A DNA stretch of 64,000 nucleotides from Nocardia veterana NBRC 100344 (GCF_000308855.1 NZ_BAGM01000207.1:1-64000), one strand, 5' to 3'. Counted from the first letter of the stretch, positions 52,242 through 61,775 are shown. Notes: generated from the sequence alone by a model not told the origin. Made by a program: numbers and translations.

Positions 52242-52498
52242 GGCCTCTCGTCTTCGGTGCCCGGTCGTTTCGCCGCCGTCGTTGACGGCGGATCGGTGAT
52301 GCACCGCTGAGCATCGCCCAGTAGGTAGTCCGGCCGCATCGGTCGGTGATCGCTGCCACGTAGGTCGCGAGCACACCGGCGGGCCGGTGCGGGATTTTTG
52401 TGCCTGCTGCCGCCGCACTCGTCGCCAGCTCGGTGCCGCTGTTCCGGACGTTTCGAACCCACGGACCGCCGGAGTCGGCCGGCGTGCCCGGGCTGGGG

Positions 52499-52936
52499 TC
52501 AGGGCACGGTGATCTCGGTACTCGGGACGGGGAGGCTCAGCCGGTCACTGGTGAGGGTGAGCGCCACCCGGCCCGGCCCGCTCGGCAACTCGAACTGTTT
52601 CGAATGCACCTCGAACGAGTTGTTTCCGATGAGCAGGTCGGAGAATGCTCCGGTGGCGCCGCTGTCCAGGTTGCGCCAGCCAACCGTTACTCCCACCGCG
52701 CAGGGCTGTCCGAAGGTCGGGGTCCAGCTGTCGAAGGTCACCTGACCCGAAATGATTCCGCTGCGGTCGAACGCGGGTCCGGCGAAAGCGTTCACCCCGC
52801 CCCAGCAGATGCTGCCGAGGGTCTGCACCGTGGGGAAGGCCGTCGATTGGGCAGCGGCCGGTCCCGCGATTCCGAGAGTGGCTCCGGTGAGTGCGGCGAT
52901 TGTCGTCGCACCGCCGACCATCCTCCGTATACGCAT
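52499..52936 (-). CDS. Secreted hypothetical protein
   Basis: 145-aa precursor: signal peptide MRIRRMVGGATTIAALTGAT, then LGIAGPAAAQ. The mature region has two Cys (SICWGG, QPCAVG) probably forming a disulfide, and is beta-rich (GIISGQVTFDSWTPTFGQP; VALTLTSDRLSLPVP). AAAGGGA lies before ATG 52936. Not recognised; a small cell-wall or extracellular protein. Divergent from the large LuxR regulator. Confidence 0.7.
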   Translation of the reverse strand: MRIRRMVGGATTIAALTGATLGIAGPAAAQSTAFPTVQTLGSICWGGVNAFAGPAFDRSGIISGQVTFDSWTPTFGQPCAVGVTVGWRNLDSGATGAFSDLLIGNNSFEVHSKQFELPSGPGRVALTLTSDRLSLPVPSTEITVP

Positions 52937-53116
52937 TCGGTCCCTTTCTCGTATCCGATATTTCGCCGTGGTGATGCTGTGCCGCCCGGCGTCTGTGGGG
53001 TCGCGTCGAACGCGCTTCATTGTCGATGGATAGGTAGATTCCGTGCATCGGTAGCCGATCGGGCGCGAGATGGAACTCGATGCGATGGCGCGCATGGTGC
53101 GACTACCCTGCTCGCT

Positions 53117-55681
53117 GTGGTGGCACACCGTCTTCCGGATAGCGGGATCTTTCCCGCGACGGCCGGTGATTTCGTTGGGCGAGAACGCGAGCTGAACAGA
53201 ATCGCCACCTCGTTCTTGTCCGGCACTCGGCTGATCACTTTGATCGGCTCCGGAGGAATCGGTAAGACGCGGTTGGCGGCCGAGGCTGTGTATCGCTTTT
53301 ACAAGGCGAGGCGGGTCGAGGCCTATTGGGTCAGGTTGGCGCGGTTGCCCGCCGGGTCCGATGCGACCGCGGTCGCGGACGAATTCGCGCACGCCGTCAT
53401 CGATGTCGACTTCTCGGACCGGTCGACCTGGGCGGCGCTGGTCGAGACATTGACCCGCACCGACGGGGCGCACCGCACAATCCAGACGATCCTGGTGGTG
53501 GACAATTGTGAGCATGTCCTCGACGGTGCGGCTCGGGTCATCACGGGTCTGCTGGACGCCGTACCCGGATTGACCGTGCTCGCCACCAGTCGCGAGCGGA
53601 TCGGCTGGGTCGACGAACAATTGGTGCCCGTCCGAGCACTGTCACACGAGCAGGCACTGACCCTGTTCCGAGCCCGTGCCGAGTTGACCGGCCACCCGGT
53701 GGAAGGCGAGGAGGATACGGCGATCGCCGGTTCGATCTGCCGGCATCTGCACAATCATCCCCTCTACATCAGGCTGGCCGCGGCCCGGCTGACGCGGCAG
53801 TCACTCGCGATGATCCTGTGCGATCTGAGCGGCGAGGAAGGAGACCGGCGGCTGCGATGGTCGACCGGCCCTCGGTTCGGTGCCGACGAAAGACATCGGC
53901 GCATCCACGATGTCATCGCGTGGTCGTTCGAGTTGTGCCGCGACGACGAGCGGTTGTTGTTCGAGCGGCTGGCCGTATTCGCCGCCGGTTACGACGATAA
54001 TCCGGAGGACTCTCGCGCCACGGGGCACGACGTGGGCGCCGAGCTGGAGGCGATCACGGCGGTGTGCTCGGACGGGGACGGCTCCGGGATCGCACCCGAG
54101 GCGGTCGAAGGATTGCTCGAGCGGCTCGTCGATCAGTCGCTGGTCACCATGCATCGCACTCCGACAGCCATCCGGTATTCGCTGCTGGAGACGCTGCGCA
54201 TGTTCGCCGCGCAACGGCTGCGTGCGCGCTCCGACGGCAACGAGTGGGCGCGGTTGTCGGCCGCGCATCGCCGGTACTACCGGGACCGGACCGTTCGGGC
54301 CGCGTCCGAGTGGTTCGGCCCGGCCGAACAGCAGGTGCTGAACTGGGCACGCGCGGCGTGGGACAACCTGCTCACCGCGATGGACAGCAGCCTCGCCACG
54401 CCGGGGGAGTCGGCAATCGGGTTGGAGATCGCGGTGGGTCTGATCGCGCTGCGCCTTCCCTTCTTCACCGGGTCCCTGCGGGAATGCCGCCGATGGGCGT
54501 TGCGGACCGTGGCCGCCACCCGGCAACTCGATCCGCAGCCGGCCGAATTGCAAACCGCCGCACTGGCTCTCACCGCTTGGGTGACGATGTGCCAGGGCGT
54601 GCACGACGAAGCGGCGCGGCTGCTCGAGGAATGCGTCATGGTCTGCGTTTCCGACGAGCAGGCCCTTGCGGAGTGGCGACGGGACCCGGTAGCGGATCAG
54701 GGACTGCCTGCACCGGTCGATTTCGCGCGGGGCGCCCAGTTGCTGTTCGCCGGCGATCCGCGTTCGGTGCCGGTGCTGGGACGCGCGCGGGAGAAGTTCG
54801 GCGACTCCGGCGATGACGGATCCGCGGCGATGAGTGAGCTGTTTCGGGCGCTGGCCGCCGGGCTGCTCGGGTCCGCGTCCCAGGCGCTGGAGATCGCGCG
54901 GGCGTATCTGGACCGCGCCGGTCGTTCCGGTGCGGCCTGGACCCAATCCTGGGCCGAGTTGGCGTGGATGGTCGCGCTGATCAAGCACGGCGATCCGCAC
55001 GAGGCGTTGTCGGTCGGACGGACAACGCTGACGAACCAGCTGGCGATGGGAGACCGCTGGGGGGCGATCTGGGCGGTCCATTTCCGGATGTGGGCGCTGG
55101 CGCGCGTCATCGAAGACACCGGCGCCGACTGTGGGTCTCAGCCCAGCGCCCCCGTTCTCCGCGTGGCGTCGGAGATCGCCGCCCTGGCCGGCGGCGCGCG
55201 GACGGTTCGCCGGCAGCTGGGTGTGAACATCGGCAATCTCGGACCTTTCGCCACCGAAACGGAAGCCGCGGTGACGATCGCTCGACGTGCGCTGGGCGAC
55301 AAGGCATTCGCTGCCGCGGAGCGCGAGGGCTCGATGCTTCGCGTCGAGTCCGCCGAGGTCGCGCGGCTCGCCCTCGGCACTCTGCCGTTGAACAGCCTTT
55401 CGGTCGACCATCCGATCCGACGGAACCGGCCCTCCCGGTGGAGCGAATTGTCGGCGGCGGAACGGGATGTGGCCGTCCTCGCTGCCGCGGGCTGGGCGAA
55501 CACCGCCATCGCGGCGAGCCGGGGCAGTTCGTTCAAAACCGTCAACGCCCAGGTCGCCTCGATCTTCACCAAGCTGCAGATCAACTCTCGCGACGACATC
55601 CTGGCCTTCGTCCCCGCCGAGGCACGCGACGAGGTCGCCGACGCCGCGGCTCGGAAACCGCAGAGACGGCGAGCGAGGTAG
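53117..55681 (+). CDS. STAND-type LuxR family regulator (NB-ARC plus LuxR HTH)
   Basis: 854 aa. N-terminal NTPase module with Walker A LIGSGGIGKTRLAAEAVYRF and Walker B TILVVDNCEHVLDGAAR, a winged-helix/ARC-like middle and a TPR-like helical region (about 380-730). A LuxR-type helix-turn-helix closes the protein (WSELSAAERDVAVLAAAGWA... AASRGSSFKTVNAQVASIFTKL). Such proteins behave as ATP-dependent switches activated by ligands. GTG 53117 lies 7 nt after TACCCT, a possible leaderless promoter. The first open codon is upstream, but composition changes there. Target genes unknown. Confidence 0.85.
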   Translation: MVAHRLPDSGIFPATAGDFVGRERELNRIATSFLSGTRLITLIGSGGIGKTRLAAEAVYRFYKARRVEAYWVRLARLPAGSDATAVADEFAHAVIDVDFSDRSTWAALVETLTRTDGAHRTIQTILVVDNCEHVLDGAARVITGLLDAVPGLTVLATSRERIGWVDEQLVPVRALSHEQALTLFRARAELTGHPVEGEEDTAIAGSICRHLHNHPLYIRLAAARLTRQSLAMILCDLSGEEGDRRLRWSTGPRFGADERHRRIHDVIAWSFELCRDDERLLFERLAVFAAGYDDNPEDSRATGHDVGAELEAITAVCSDGDGSGIAPEAVEGLLERLVDQSLVTMHRTPTAIRYSLLETLRMFAAQRLRARSDGNEWARLSAAHRRYYRDRTVRAASEWFGPAEQQVLNWARAAWDNLLTAMDSSLATPGESAIGLEIAVGLIALRLPFFTGSLRECRRWALRTVAATRQLDPQPAELQTAALALTAWVTMCQGVHDEAARLLEECVMVCVSDEQALAEWRRDPVADQGLPAPVDFARGAQLLFAGDPRSVPVLGRAREKFGDSGDDGSAAMSELFRALAAGLLGSASQALEIARAYLDRAGRSGAAWTQSWAELAWMVALIKHGDPHEALSVGRTTLTNQLAMGDRWGAIWAVHFRMWALARVIEDTGADCGSQPSAPVLRVASEIAALAGGARTVRRQLGVNIGNLGPFATETEAAVTIARRALGDKAFAAAEREGSMLRVESAEVARLALGTLPLNSLSVDHPIRRNRPSRWSELSAAERDVAVLAAAGWANTAIAASRGSSFKTVNAQVASIFTKLQINSRDDILAFVPAEARDEVADAAARKPQRRRAR

Positions 55682-55684
55682 TTG

Positions 55685-56398
55685 CTAGCAGCCCAGCTGC
55701 CGGGCGAGATCCTCGAAATCGTAAGCGTTCAGGTCGAATTCGTCGGAGAATTCGGTGTCGGCGCCGCCGCCGACGCCGAATTCGAGCGGTCTGGCCACGA
55801 AGGCGGTGCGGAAGCCGAGCGCGCCCGCGGCCCTGATGTCGTATTTGTGGCTGGCGACCATCATGATCCGCGCCGGTTCCAGTCCGAGATACCGTGTTGC
55901 CATGGCGTAGATCGCCGGGTCCGGTTTGAAGACCCCCGCCATCTCGGCCGCGAACACGGCATGCCAGGGCAGGTCGCCCACGCGCGTGATCGAGACGACC
56001 GCATGCACGTCGGCGTTGGACAGCGTGGCCAAGGTGAACCGGCCGCGGAGCCGGTTCAGGCCGGGCACGGTGTCGGGCCAGGGCCGTAAAGTGCTCCAGG
56101 CACAGGCGATTTCGTCGCGTTCGGATTCGGTGAGTGCGATGCCGCGCTCGTCGAGCAGCTCGCCGAGGGTGGCACGGTAGATGCCCGAGACCGAGATCCA
56201 CGGGTCGCCGGCCGTGCGTGGGCGCGAGGTTTCGCGAAAGTAGGCGGCTCGCCAGTCGGTGACGAACGCCGCCCAGTCGACATCGGGAAATCGATCCCCG
56301 GCGACGCGCGCGGCCGCCGAGCAGACGGTCGTGTGGAAATCGGTCGCGGTCCCCTGGACGTCGAAAAGTAGGGCCTCGACCTGTTCGACAGCCGGCAT
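55685..56398 (-). CDS. Haloacid dehalogenase-type hydrolase (HAD, type II)
   Basis: 237 aa. HAD motif I ALLFDVQGTATDF with the nucleophilic Asp, motif II in TLATLSNADV, Lys in VFKPDPAIYAM, and the type-II dehalogenase segment MVASHKYDIRAAGALGF. Matches L-2-haloacid dehalogenases, which hydrolyse halogenated short acids, though related enzymes do other dephosphorylations. ATG 56398 (MPAVEQVEALL) has GAGGGG about 9 nt upstream. Convergent with the LuxR regulator, 3 nt apart. Confidence 0.85.
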   Translation of the reverse strand: MPAVEQVEALLFDVQGTATDFHTTVCSAAARVAGDRFPDVDWAAFVTDWRAAYFRETSRPRTAGDPWISVSGIYRATLGELLDERGIALTESERDEIACAWSTLRPWPDTVPGLNRLRGRFTLATLSNADVHAVVSITRVGDLPWHAVFAAEMAGVFKPDPAIYAMATRYLGLEPARIMMVASHKYDIRAAGALGFRTAFVARPLEFGVGGGADTEFSDEFDLNAYDFEDLARQLGC

Positions 56399-56669
56399 CC
56401 GGCACCCCCTCACCATCCGCAATCCCTGCGGATCAGCGCGACTCCGCCACGGTAACGTCGAGTGCCGGTAGCGTCAATTCGCGGTGGTGCCGAACCCAGT
56501 TTCCGCCTCGCCCTTACTGTTTCGCCGTGGCAACCGACAAGGGCTCGGTGCGTAGTTCGATCACGCGCGTTCTCGACGGCCCGAGGTCATCTCGGGCCGT
56601 CGGCCTCCGGACGCAACAGCCCGAGCGCCCGGCCATCGCCGAGACCTCTTTCGGCGCACTGCCCGAATA

Positions 56670-57557
56670 TCACTGCCGTGCGGCCACCACCTCGCCGGCA
56701 ACCTCGAGGAAGTTCGGGTCGGTGACGGCCGGGACGAGGATGAACTCGTCGCATCCGGCCTGTTCCGCGCCGTCGAGAATCTCGGCGAGCACCTCGGGAC
56801 TCGACGCGCGCGCCGACGCGGCGACCATGCCGGCCAGGTCGGGCCCGAGGAAGCCGAGGTAGCGAGCGGTGAAGGAGCGCAGCGCCTCGGACGCATTCGT
56901 GACGCCCAAAGCGGTGAAGCAGCCACTGATCTTGCGTGGCTTCGTCGTACGACCGGCCTCGGCCCAGCACCGGTCGGCGAGATCGCTCACCGTGGCGATC
57001 TCCTCGGCGTCGCCTCGGATACTGAATCCGGAGATGCCGTCGGCCCATCGCGCCGCCCGGCGCATCGCCCTCGGCCCCATCGCACCGGCGAGGATGATCG
57101 GCCCACCCGGCTGCACGCACGCCGGCCCCACCGGGTCAGCGCCCTCGAACGGGGGCTCGCCGGCGAGCAGTGACTTCAGCTCGGCGACCTTGTCGTCGAG
57201 CTGCTGGTGCCGTCGCGTGAAATCGGCACCGAGAGCGCGATAGTCGTGCTCGCGAGCGCCGACGCCGACGGCTATCTCGAGGCGGCCGTTCGCGATCTGA
57301 TCGAGGGTGCCGATCTGCTGGGCGACCATCGCCATCGGGTGCTGGGGAAGCACCCAGAGGTTCGCCAGCACCTGCACTCGCTCGGTAACCGCCGCGCAGG
57401 CACCCAGCGTCGCGACCATCTCCGGATTCGAAAACGTCACCCGCTCACCGACGGAAACGCTCGAGAACGGGCCCGCGTCGATGCGCCGGGCCCAGTCGAC
57501 CGTCGTACCCGGCCCGTAGCCGGGAGCCATCTGCGGAAGTGCGACACCGATTTTCAT
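56670..57557 (-). CDS. LLM class F420-dependent oxidoreductase
   Basis: 295 aa. Luciferase-like monooxygenase fold with MKIGVALPQMAPGYGPGTTV, VSVGERVTFSNPEM, LEIAVGVGAREHDYRALGAD and a TIM-barrel closing pattern. Members use the deazaflavin F420 and occur in large numbers in mycolate actinobacteria; reactions are mostly unknown. ATG 57557 start with a reasonable upstream spacing. Confidence 0.85.
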   Translation of the reverse strand: MKIGVALPQMAPGYGPGTTVDWARRIDAGPFSSVSVGERVTFSNPEMVATLGACAAVTERVQVLANLWVLPQHPMAMVAQQIGTLDQIANGRLEIAVGVGAREHDYRALGADFTRRHQQLDDKVAELKSLLAGEPPFEGADPVGPACVQPGGPIILAGAMGPRAMRRAARWADGISGFSIRGDAEEIATVSDLADRCWAEAGRTTKPRKISGCFTALGVTNASEALRSFTARYLGFLGPDLAGMVAASARASSPEVLAEILDGAEQAGCDEFILVPAVTDPNFLEVAGEVVAARQ

Positions 57558-57615
57558 GTGGCGACCCTCTCAGACCCGACGTCTCGAGTCGAGATAGTGC
57601 CATCGCGAGGCGGGT

Positions 57616-58413
57616 TCAGCCGTTCTTGAAAGGGTTGAGGGTCTTTCCGGCGAGGTAGCCCAGGTGGATGGGCAGGGGTTTCATGGCGGCGGCGGAGATC
57701 TTGTTGATGGCGCCGGGCACGCACACGGGTTTGCCCTTCATCACGGTGGCCCACCCTTCGGTGACGACGGCTTCGGGCTGCTGCCAGAGGATTCGGGGCA
57801 GATGGTCGGCTTCGTCGCGAGTGCCCATGACATCGTGGAATTCGGTGCGGGTGAAGCCGGGACACAGGGCGGTGACGTGGATCCCGTGGGGTTTGAGTTC
57901 CATGTCGAGAGCTTGTGAGGTGTTGAGGACGAAGGACTTGATGCCGGTGTAGAGCAGGCTGGCCGCCGGTGGGGCGAACGCGGCGACCGAGGACAGATTG
58001 ACGATGCGGCCCCAGTTACGTTTTTTCATGCCGGGGACGACCAGGTGGATGAGTTCGGTCGGAGCGGTCACCATCAGCTGGATCTCCCCGGCCAGGGCGT
58101 CCCACGGGGTGTCGGCGAACGCGGTTCTACCCGACAGGCCCGCGTTGTTGATCAGGACATCGATGTCGAGGGCCTGCTGGTCGGCGTGGTTCACGATCGC
58201 GGCGGGTGCGGCGGGGTCGGTGAGGTCGGCGGCGAGCACCTCGCAGCGCACGTCGTGCCGTTCGGTCAACTGCGCGGCGAGCTCCTGGAGGCGGTCGCCG
58301 CGGCGGGCCACCAAGAGCAGTTGGTAGCCGCGTGCGGCGAGGTGGCGGGCGAACGTCGCGCCGATGCCGGCCGAAGCGCCGGTGATCAACGCGGTGCGGG
58401 GGGATGTGGTCAT
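57616..58413 (-). CDS. Short-chain dehydrogenase/reductase
   Basis: 265-aa SDR. TGASAGIG cofactor motif, NNAG in LINNAGLSG, catalytic Ser in NLSSVAAF and YTGIK. Two basic residues (ARRGDRL) after beta-2 favour NADPH. Ends with a hydrophobic/basic tail (GYLAGKTLNPFKNG). Divergent from an alpha/beta hydrolase; three TCTTG-N9-CAAGA operators lie between them, so the pair probably responds to one TetR signal. Likely reduces a ketone or oxidises an alcohol of a hydrophobic compound. Confidence 0.87.
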   Translation of the reverse strand: MTTSPRTALITGASAGIGATFARHLAARGYQLLLVARRGDRLQELAAQLTERHDVRCEVLAADLTDPAAPAAIVNHADQQALDIDVLINNAGLSGRTAFADTPWDALAGEIQLMVTAPTELIHLVVPGMKKRNWGRIVNLSSVAAFAPPAASLLYTGIKSFVLNTSQALDMELKPHGIHVTALCPGFTRTEFHDVMGTRDEADHLPRILWQQPEAVVTEGWATVMKGKPVCVPGAINKISAAAMKPLPIHLGYLAGKTLNPFKNG

Positions 58414-58507
58414 GGTTCCTTCGTTCGGGCAGGCCGCGGATGCGGAGTGTCGGTCGAGCAGGCCGGGCAGCTCGCGGCACTCGAGGGAGCCCGCCTCACT
58501 TCTCGCT

Positions 58508-58605
58508 TTCTTGAATGATCGTCAAGAAGGCTAGCGCTTTCTTGACTGGCGTTCAAGAAATCTTTACCGTGGCCGCACGATCTTCTTGGATGGCGTCCAA
58601 GAAGA
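58508..58605. promoter_or_regulatory. Three tandem TCTTG-N9-CAAGA operators
   Basis: TTCTTGA-N7-TCAAGAA (58508-58528), TTTCTTGA-N7-TCAAGAAA (58538-58560) and TCTTCTTGGA-N5-TCCAAGAAGA (58581-58605). Each has the same 9-nt distance between TCTTG and CAAGA; centres are 31 and 44 bp apart. They lie between the divergent SDR and hydrolase. The TetR gene at 59785-60345 carries the same motif upstream. Confidence 0.75.
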
Positions 58606-58635
58606 ACTGCGACGAGGCGGAAAAGGGCGCACGGT

Positions 58636-59754
58636 ATGACGAGCAGCGGGCCGGATCGGCACGAGGGAACAGCGGTACAGCGACGTGAGGTCGCCTTCGC
58701 GTCCGGCGTGGACATGTGCGCAGCATGGCTGTACACCCCGCCCGACTCGCGGGGACCGCGGCCCATGGTGATCATGGGGCACGGGTTGGGAGCGGTGCGT
58801 GAGATGCGCCTGGATGCCTATGCCGAGCGGTTCGCCGCGGCGGGCTGGTCGGTGCTGGTGTTCGACTACCGCCACCTCGGCGCGAGCGACGGATACCCAC
58901 GCCAACTGCTCGATATCGGCAAGCAACGCGCGGACTGGCATGCCGCCCTGGCCTTCGCACGCACCCTGCCGGAGGTTGATGTCGACCGGATCGCGTTGTG
59001 GGGCAGCTCTTTCGGCGGCGGGCATGTCCTTCAGGTCGCCTCCGGAGACAGCCGTATCGCCGCGGTCGTGGCCCAGTGTCCCTTCACCGACGGGCCGGCG
59101 TCGTTGCGCTCGCGTCTCCGGAGCGGCCCGCTGAGCGCGATAGCGCTGACAGTGGCCGGCGTCCTCGACACGGTCGGTTCCTGGTTCGGCGCGAAGCCGA
59201 TCCTGTTGCCGATGGCGGGGACGTCCTGGATGCCCGCGTTCGTGGCCTCACCCGATGCCCTCGCCGGTGCTTCCGCACTCCTGCCCGCGGGGACCCGGCT
59301 CTCGCGGCGCACCAGCGCGTTGTTGAAACGGCTGCCCTCGGTACGGGATCGGGTGTCGAAGAACATCGAGCTGACCGAGATCGACGGTGGGCGAGAACCG
59401 GTGACCGTTGTCGGTCGCGACAGCATATGGGGTGTGTTGCGCGGTCCGGCCGGTGAATTCGATGCCGCCAACGCCCTGGCCGCACGGCTGGCGCTGCACC
59501 TTCCGCTCGATCGGCCCGGTCGCGCGCTGGCTCACTTCCGCACTCCGACGCTGCTGTGCGTCTGCGACGACGACGCGGCCGCGCCCGCGAAGACCACGAC
59601 GCGGCACGCCCGGGGCCTGGCACACGTGCACGTCCAGAACTACCCGTGCGACCACTTCGACATCTACGTGGGCGAGCACTTCGAGCGCGCCGTGCGTGAC
59701 CAACTCTATTTCCTGGCAACACAATTCGACTACACCGCACGCAATACGCGGTAG
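58636..59754 (+). CDS. Alpha/beta-fold hydrolase
   Basis: 372 aa. The nucleophile elbow is ALWGSSFGGGHVLQVA; the oxyanion-side HGLGAVREM follows a first beta-strand, and the C-terminal NYPCDHFDIYVGE offers the catalytic His. The core resembles dienelactone-hydrolase-like or acetyl xylan-type esterases in actinobacteria, without a clear substrate marker. ATG 58636 follows a GGAAAAGGG stretch. Transcribed away from the SDR, with three operators between. Confidence 0.85.
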   Translation: MTSSGPDRHEGTAVQRREVAFASGVDMCAAWLYTPPDSRGPRPMVIMGHGLGAVREMRLDAYAERFAAAGWSVLVFDYRHLGASDGYPRQLLDIGKQRADWHAALAFARTLPEVDVDRIALWGSSFGGGHVLQVASGDSRIAAVVAQCPFTDGPASLRSRLRSGPLSAIALTVAGVLDTVGSWFGAKPILLPMAGTSWMPAFVASPDALAGASALLPAGTRLSRRTSALLKRLPSVRDRVSKNIELTEIDGGREPVTVVGRDSIWGVLRGPAGEFDAANALAARLALHLPLDRPGRALAHFRTPTLLCVCDDDAAAPAKTTTRHARGLAHVHVQNYPCDHFDIYVGEHFERAVRDQLYFLATQFDYTARNTR

Positions 59755-59784
59755 GCCGGGCCGGTCGGTGCGGAGACCAGGCGC

Positions 59785-60345
59785 TCAGCCGGCGGCTGCG
59801 GCAAGACCGCGAGCGCTGTTCAGCAACGTCTCGAGCACCGCGCGCCGCTGCGTCTGTTCCGTCGGATGCGTCAGCAAGCCTTCGACAACGAAAACGCCGA
59901 TCGCGACCAGCGGATCCACGTCGTCAGCGGGCACGCCGAGGTCGAGCAGCTCGGCCCGGAACAATCCCTCGGCCAGCGCGTGGAACTGCTCGTGCCATTC
60001 CTTGATGGACGCCGACTCCTCCGCGCGCGTGTGCACCGTGCTCACCAGCCGGCCCAGTTGCTCCAATTCCTCGACCAGCCACAACAGCCGATCAGCCAGA
60101 CCCGAGTCGAGCACTTCACTGTAGGCGGCCATCGAGTCGGCCAGGACCGCGTCCAGGACCGCGATCAATACCGCGTCCTTGTCCTGGAAGTACCAATACA
60201 GCGTGTTCGACACCACTCCGGCGTCGCGGGCGATCCGCGTCATCGATGCCGCGTCGTAGCCATCCTCGACGAACAATCGCCGGGCAGCGGCCACAATTTC
60301 CGCACGCTTCTCTTCTCGGTCACGTGGCCGTCTGTTCCGAGGCAT
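59785..60345 (-). CDS. TetR family regulator of the SDR/hydrolase set
   Basis: 186 aa from MPRNRRPRDREEKRAEIV. Helix-turn-helix ASMTRIARDAGVVSNTLYWYFQDKDAVL, then helical TetR_C. The operator TCTTG-N9-CAAGA at 60387-60405 lies upstream on its own promoter and matches the three sites at 58508-58605, so it probably controls SDR, hydrolase and itself. Translation starts are ambiguous: TTG 60381 or ATG 60345. Confidence 0.87.
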   Translation of the reverse strand: MPRNRRPRDREEKRAEIVAAARRLFVEDGYDAASMTRIARDAGVVSNTLYWYFQDKDAVLIAVLDAVLADSMAAYSEVLDSGLADRLLWLVEELEQLGRLVSTVHTRAEESASIKEWHEQFHALAEGLFRAELLDLGVPADDVDPLVAIGVFVVEGLLTHPTEQTQRRAVLETLLNSARGLAAAAG

Positions 60346-60386
60346 CTCCAGTCCTGACTCATCATCCGGCGTTGACCCCAACCTTA

Positions 60387-60405
60387 TCTTGGGCGGCCGT
60401 CAAGA
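60387..60405. promoter_or_regulatory. TCTTG-N9-CAAGA operator of the TetR gene
   Basis: TCTTG (60387-60391) and CAAGA (60401-60405) with the same 9-nt spacing as the three sites at 58508-58605. On the minus strand it includes TTGACG, a -35-like element of the TetR promoter. Confidence 0.6.
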
Positions 60406-60588
60406 CAACGGCCCCACCCGATGCCTCGGAACGTGGTCTCGCTGGTCGCGACCGATGTAGGCCCGCTCGGCTCGACGACTGCGAGGGTCGGGCACGCCAG
60501 CGCGTCAGCACCGCGTGAGGTCGAGATGACGGTGACGGCCGGGCAGTACCCCTGCCGAGAAAGTTCGACGCGCTGGACGCGTCAATGA

Positions 60589-60618
60589 TCGAACAAATGT
60601 GCGAGTCTGCGGTAAGCT
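60589..60618 (+). promoter_or_regulatory. SOS (LexA) box and leaderless promoter
   Basis: TCGAAC-AAAT-GTGCGA (60589-60604) matches the actinobacterial SOS box TCGAAC-N4-GTTCGA at 11 of 12 arm positions. TAAGCT (60613-60618) follows, 7 nt before the GTG at 60626. Confidence 0.75.
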
Positions 60619-60625
60619 GCCTTCC

Positions 60626-60943
60626 GTGAACACACATTCGACTGCATTGGCACCGAATGCTCCGGCGCGGGGATGGTCGGAACTGGCCGATGTCGACTTG
60701 CTGCGCACCCTCGTCGAAACCGAACGCCGCCGGCGTCGATTGGGTGCGGCCATGGTCGCGGCCGTCGCCGAGGCCGAGCGCCGCGGCCTCGCCGCCGACA
60801 CCGGCTACCGGGACACCGCGGAGCTCTCGAGTGATCTCCTGCGGATCAGCGCCTCCGAGGCGCGTCGGCGGATCGAATACGCCGCCCCGCGAGCCCGCTC
60901 CCGCGCCAGAAAGGCGTGGCGGGCGATGGCGGCGGCAGGATGA
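60626..60943 (+). pseudogene. Truncated 13E12/DUF222 repeat protein
   Basis: 105 aa from GTG 60626. ELADVDLLRTLVETERRRRRL and RRGLAADTGYRDTAELSSDLLRISASEARRRIE match the N-terminal helical domain of 13E12/DUF222 HNH-endonuclease family genes, which exceed 400 aa; the rest, including the HNH motif, is missing. It keeps an SOS box and leaderless promoter, typical of DNA-damage-induced 13E12 genes in mycobacteria. The stop comes soon after ARKAWRAMAAAG. Probably a remnant. Confidence 0.7.
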
Positions 60944-61130
60944 GTCCGAGTTCGGCTGCGGGACAGCGAAATTCACCTCGATCAGCTGCGAGGCGGTGGT
61001 ACTGGCGGAGGCGTCCGGCCGCCCTGCCGACCCGCATCGCGCCGATCCGCGGCGGCGGCCCGATGGCGTGGTCCGGGAGGCGTGGCGCAGCGTAGCAGTG
61101 CCGCTGTGGTCCGGCAGGCCGCGCGCCGGA

Positions 61131-61691
61131 TCACGACCGGTGTTCGTCGAGGAGGAGGGCGACGACGGCGAGGGCGGTGTCGATGCGCGGGCGGTCGCCG
61201 CCCAGGAGGGGCGCGTAGAGGTGTGCGTCGCAGATTCGCACGATGGCTTCGGCCAGTACATCGGCCGCCAGGGGCAGGGTGAGATTGCCCTGGCGTTGTT
61301 CGCTGTCGAGCAGTTCGGCGACCATGCGCGCCGAGGTCGATTCGATCCGGCCGGGAAGCAGCGCGAGCCGGATGAACAGCGCCGGCTCACGAGTTGTCAG
61401 GATACGCAACGGTTCCGACTCGGCGACCGCGTTCATGACCCGCTCGAGGGTGTCGAGGACCAAGCTCTTTCCGGATCCCGTGGCGGTGGTGAAAACCTTG
61501 CGGTAGGTGCGTTCGGTGGCCTCAGCCAGCACCGTGGCGATGAGATCGTCCCGATTTCCGACGTGCCGGTACAGCGTGGCGCGCCCGATGCCGAGTTCGC
61601 GCGCGAGCACCGACATGTCCAGTTGTTCGCCCGCCAGGTACAGCTTGGTCGCCGCGTCGACGGCGCGGCGGCCCTCGGGAGTCGCGCTCAT
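61131..61691 (-). CDS. qsdR: QsdR-like TetR regulator
   Basis: 186 aa. Helix-turn-helix LDMSVLARELGIGRATLYRHVGNRDDLIATVL, then a TetR_C domain. Divergent from qsdA, as expected for the repressor of lactone degradation described in Rhodococcus (QsdR controls qsdA-qsdC and senses gamma-lactone-derived signals). ATG 61691 has AGGAG about 9 nt upstream. A 25-nt palindrome lies between the genes. Assigned by gene context; the helix-turn-helix alone would not identify it. Confidence 0.82.
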   Translation of the reverse strand: MSATPEGRRAVDAATKLYLAGEQLDMSVLARELGIGRATLYRHVGNRDDLIATVLAEATERTYRKVFTTATGSGKSLVLDTLERVMNAVAESEPLRILTTREPALFIRLALLPGRIESTSARMVAELLDSEQRQGNLTLPLAADVLAEAIVRICDAHLYAPLLGGDRPRIDTALAVVALLLDEHRS

Positions 61692-61775
61692 GGGGTCCAT
61701 CTCCTCATATCGCGCCGCCCGGCGCCGACTCGGCGTCGGGGTGGGGCCGCAGAGTGGTTGACGAATTCCACGCGC

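Noticed and set aside
52400..53116. N-terminal extension of the LuxR regulator
   Set aside because: Composition changes, it runs antisense through the secreted-protein gene, and the NTPase domain begins just after GTG 53117.
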